DNA of 43,931 bases, taken from positions 1-43,931 of the forward strand of contig JABSRA010000039.1 of the NCBI GenBank assembly GCA_013215445.1. The letters run 5' to 3'. Source of the stretch: Oceanospirillaceae bacterium. GTDB lineage: Bacteria; Pseudomonadota; Gammaproteobacteria; Pseudomonadales; Balneatricaceae. Below, piece by piece: positions 42,570-43,931 of the stretch (position 1 is the stretch's first letter; every line of letters begins with the position of its first letter). Both the position numbers and the translations under genes were made by a program. The notes below the pieces were generated by a model that did not search any database, had not been told where the DNA came from, and saw only the letters and a program-made list of their open reading frames with translations.

Positions 42570-43727
42570 TCAATGCCAATTCTTGTTGAATTTTTGGGCG
42601 CAATACAAGACGCTACCTAAGAGTGCCCATCGGTAACCATTGACTGCGTAAAAAATTATTTTAAGTGGCTTGGGCAGTCTCGGAATATCCGGGATTAACC
42701 AAGCGCTGGTCACAGTGCCTAATTGGATTAAGGCAAATACTAATAACAGTGGGTAGCTAGCAGTCAGAGCAATACACAAGAGTATTTGTAGCAGCAGTAG
42801 GGTGGGCATTAGTGCCCGCAGCGCTTTGCCGCTGGCAAAATTGAAGGCGGTGAACTGGTTTTTGGGGTGTAGTAAATACAGGCAGCGTAGTAGCTGTTGT
42901 AAGTTTCCGGCTCCGATACGTACCCGCCGACTTCTATCTAAACTGGCACTGCTGCACTCAAGCTCTAAAGCAATGATATCTGTGCTGTAAATTGCCTTCT
43001 TGCCCCGGGCGATGATCGACATCGGCAAGATAAAATCATCGTTGATGGTGTCACTCGCCAACGGGGTGAAATCGGCTGCCCTAAAGAAATACAGTGCCCC
43101 GTGCATGCCAATTGGACTGCCAAGACAAGCTTCAGCGCGCTTTATGTTTATTTGCCACTGCCAATATTTGGCCTCACCCTGCAGGGCGCTGTTCTCGAGC
43201 TGATAACAGCTTGCAACCACCGCCACCGATAATTGTTGAAAGTAGCTCGCACTGATTTTTAAGGCATCGATGGACATCAATGCAGAAGCGTCGGAGAGAG
43301 CGATAATTGCGCCGCTTAACTGGGGGATGTAGCGGTTCAGCACTGCTGTTTTACCGCTGTTATGGCGCTGATTGACTACCCTAATGTTTAACATTGCGAC
43401 GTGTTTGTCGGTAACTGCGCGACTGGCAAGCGCAAAGGTATTATCAGTACAACCATCGCAGATAATCCATACTTGCAATTTATCGGGTGGGTAATCTAAG
43501 GCGGCTAAGTTATGAATCTTTTGGGCGATATATTTAGCCTCATTATAAGCGGGTACCAATATTGAAATACAAGGTAAACTTTCATCGGGCAGTATCTCTG
43601 TTACCTTGTCAGGTCGACGTCGCTGACGTCTTTTGGCCAAGGCTATCAACAGTATGGGATAAAATAGGTGATGATAGAGAATAACCAGCCAAATACTGAA
43701 CAATAATCCAAGTATATAAATATCCAT
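42570..43727 (-). CDS. Membrane-bound family 2 glycosyltransferase
   Basis: 385 residues. An N-terminal membrane helix (about 5-28) precedes a GT2 catalytic domain: I-S-I-L-V-P-A-Y-N-E near 54-63, I-I-C-D-G-C-T-D-N near 88-96, the metal-binding region L-S-D-A-S near 144-148, N-D-D-F-I-L-P near 226-232 as the catalytic acid region, and an R-R-V-R-I-G-A-G-N-L-Q segment where processive enzymes have Q-x-x-R-W. Two or three C-terminal helices (about 305-375) follow. The shape is that of a hyaluronan/cellulose-synthase-like enzyme acting at the inner membrane in exopolysaccharide assembly. AAGGAG 6 nt before the ATG is a near-perfect ribosome site. It is co-transcribed with the sugar transferase. 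Confidence 0.9.
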   Translation of the reverse strand: MDIYILGLLFSIWLVILYHHLFYPILLIALAKRRQRRRPDKVTEILPDESLPCISILVPAYNEAKYIAQKIHNLAALDYPPDKLQVWIICDGCTDNTFALASRAVTDKHVAMLNIRVVNQRHNSGKTAVLNRYIPQLSGAIIALSDASALMSIDALKISASYFQQLSVAVVASCYQLENSALQGEAKYWQWQINIKRAEACLGSPIGMHGALYFFRAADFTPLASDTINDDFILPMSIIARGKKAIYSTDIIALELECSSASLDRSRRVRIGAGNLQQLLRCLYLLHPKNQFTAFNFASGKALRALMPTLLLLQILLCIALTASYPLLLVFALIQLGTVTSAWLIPDIPRLPKPLKIIFYAVNGYRWALLGSVLYCAQKFNKNWH

Positions 43728-43789
43728 CTTTGACTCCTTGAGAAACTCAGATTTTGTGCAATAGTTTCCCGTTGATCTGTGCAGGGTGG

Positions 43790-43931
43790 TTAACTTTCAG
43801 TGGCGCTGAACAACTGGTTGTAAGCCTTTGCAGTATTCGATAAATTTCCGACATTCAGTGCAAAGGGGCGAGGAGAAGCACGCGGCTTCATGGTCAGCTG
43901 TCTTAGAATTGCGCGCTGTAACATGACCGGA
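43790..43931 (-). CDS. Possible small or partial CDS at the window edge
   Basis: A minus-strand frame open to the window end stops with TAA at 43790-43792. Its ATG at 43922-43924 would give 44 residues (M-L-Q-R-A-I-L-R at the start, A-Y-N-Q-L-F-S-A-T-E-S at the end). Codon choice looks like that of its neighbours and it lies 62 nt before the glycosyltransferase, so it may be a small gene or the tail of a longer one in the same operon. A second minus-strand frame is also open to the edge (stop at 43797-43799), so the call is uncertain. Confidence 0.3.
   Translation of the reverse strand, partial: PVMLQRAILRQLTMKPRASPRPFALNVGNLSNTAKAYNQLFSATES

Noticed and set aside
43728..43790. Second sigma-54 promoter before the glycosyltransferase
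   Set aside because: A GGGAAACTATTGC stretch on the minus strand resembles -24/-12, but the GG-to-GC spacing is one base short and the -24 box is poor.

Overview
The window reads as a chromosomal segment of a gammaproteobacterium, probably marine. Base composition looks roughly mid-40s percent GC (judged by eye, not computed). The gene families fit that group: a GadB-type glutamate decarboxylase, an MltF-like transglycosylase, a DUF3313 lipoprotein, a narrow mer operon and a Vibrio Syp-like polysaccharide locus. I cannot name a genus from sequence alone. No rRNA, tRNA, insertion sequence or CRISPR array was seen.

Layout. 1-2.4 kb: a heptamer tandem repeat, a MATE exporter and a beta-barrel outer membrane protein. 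2.9-6.3 kb: glutamate decarboxylase followed by an AspT-type antiporter, a likely decarboxylase/antiporter pair. 6.8-11.6 kb: envelope genes (small lipoprotein, MltF-like lytic transglycosylase, DUF3313 lipoprotein) and an M14 cytosolic-type carboxypeptidase. 11.6-12.6 kb: about 1 kb with a foldable RNA-like stretch and a decayed gene. 12.7-17.3 kb: a complete HAAT-family (LivKHMGF type) ABC importer. 17.5-19.3 kb: a MYG1-family DHH-like exonuclease next to a Rho paralogue that lacks the whole N-terminal RNA-binding half. 20-24.8 kb: a 1-Cys peroxiredoxin, a LEA/WHy-domain lipoprotein, and a U32 protein/glutathione S-transferase gene pair. 25.1-27.6 kb: merT-merP-merF-merA behind a recognisable MerR operator, with no merR nearby. 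28-32.1 kb: two periplasmic solute-binding proteins and a membrane histidine kinase, one of the binding proteins being 4 nt from the kinase.

32.5-43.9 kb is the most coherent block: a polysaccharide locus with its own regulators that resembles Vibrio fischeri syp. It holds a hybrid histidine kinase, a LuxO/SypG-type sigma-54 activator, a SypE-like protein (RsbW-type kinase, receiver, PP2C-type phosphatase), a SypD-like ATPase whose P-loop has lost its lysine, a six-SLBB export protein, a SypA-like STAS protein with the DSSG motif at residues 55-58, an initiating sugar-phosphate transferase and a GT2 glycosyltransferase. Upstream of the STAS gene lie a good sigma-54 -24/-12 match and, about 95 nt upstream of the expected start point, a perfect 7-3-7 palindrome resembling the SypG/LuxO enhancer. 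Together these predict a circuit of kinase to sigma-54 activator to export operon, with a partner-switching branch acting through the STAS protein.
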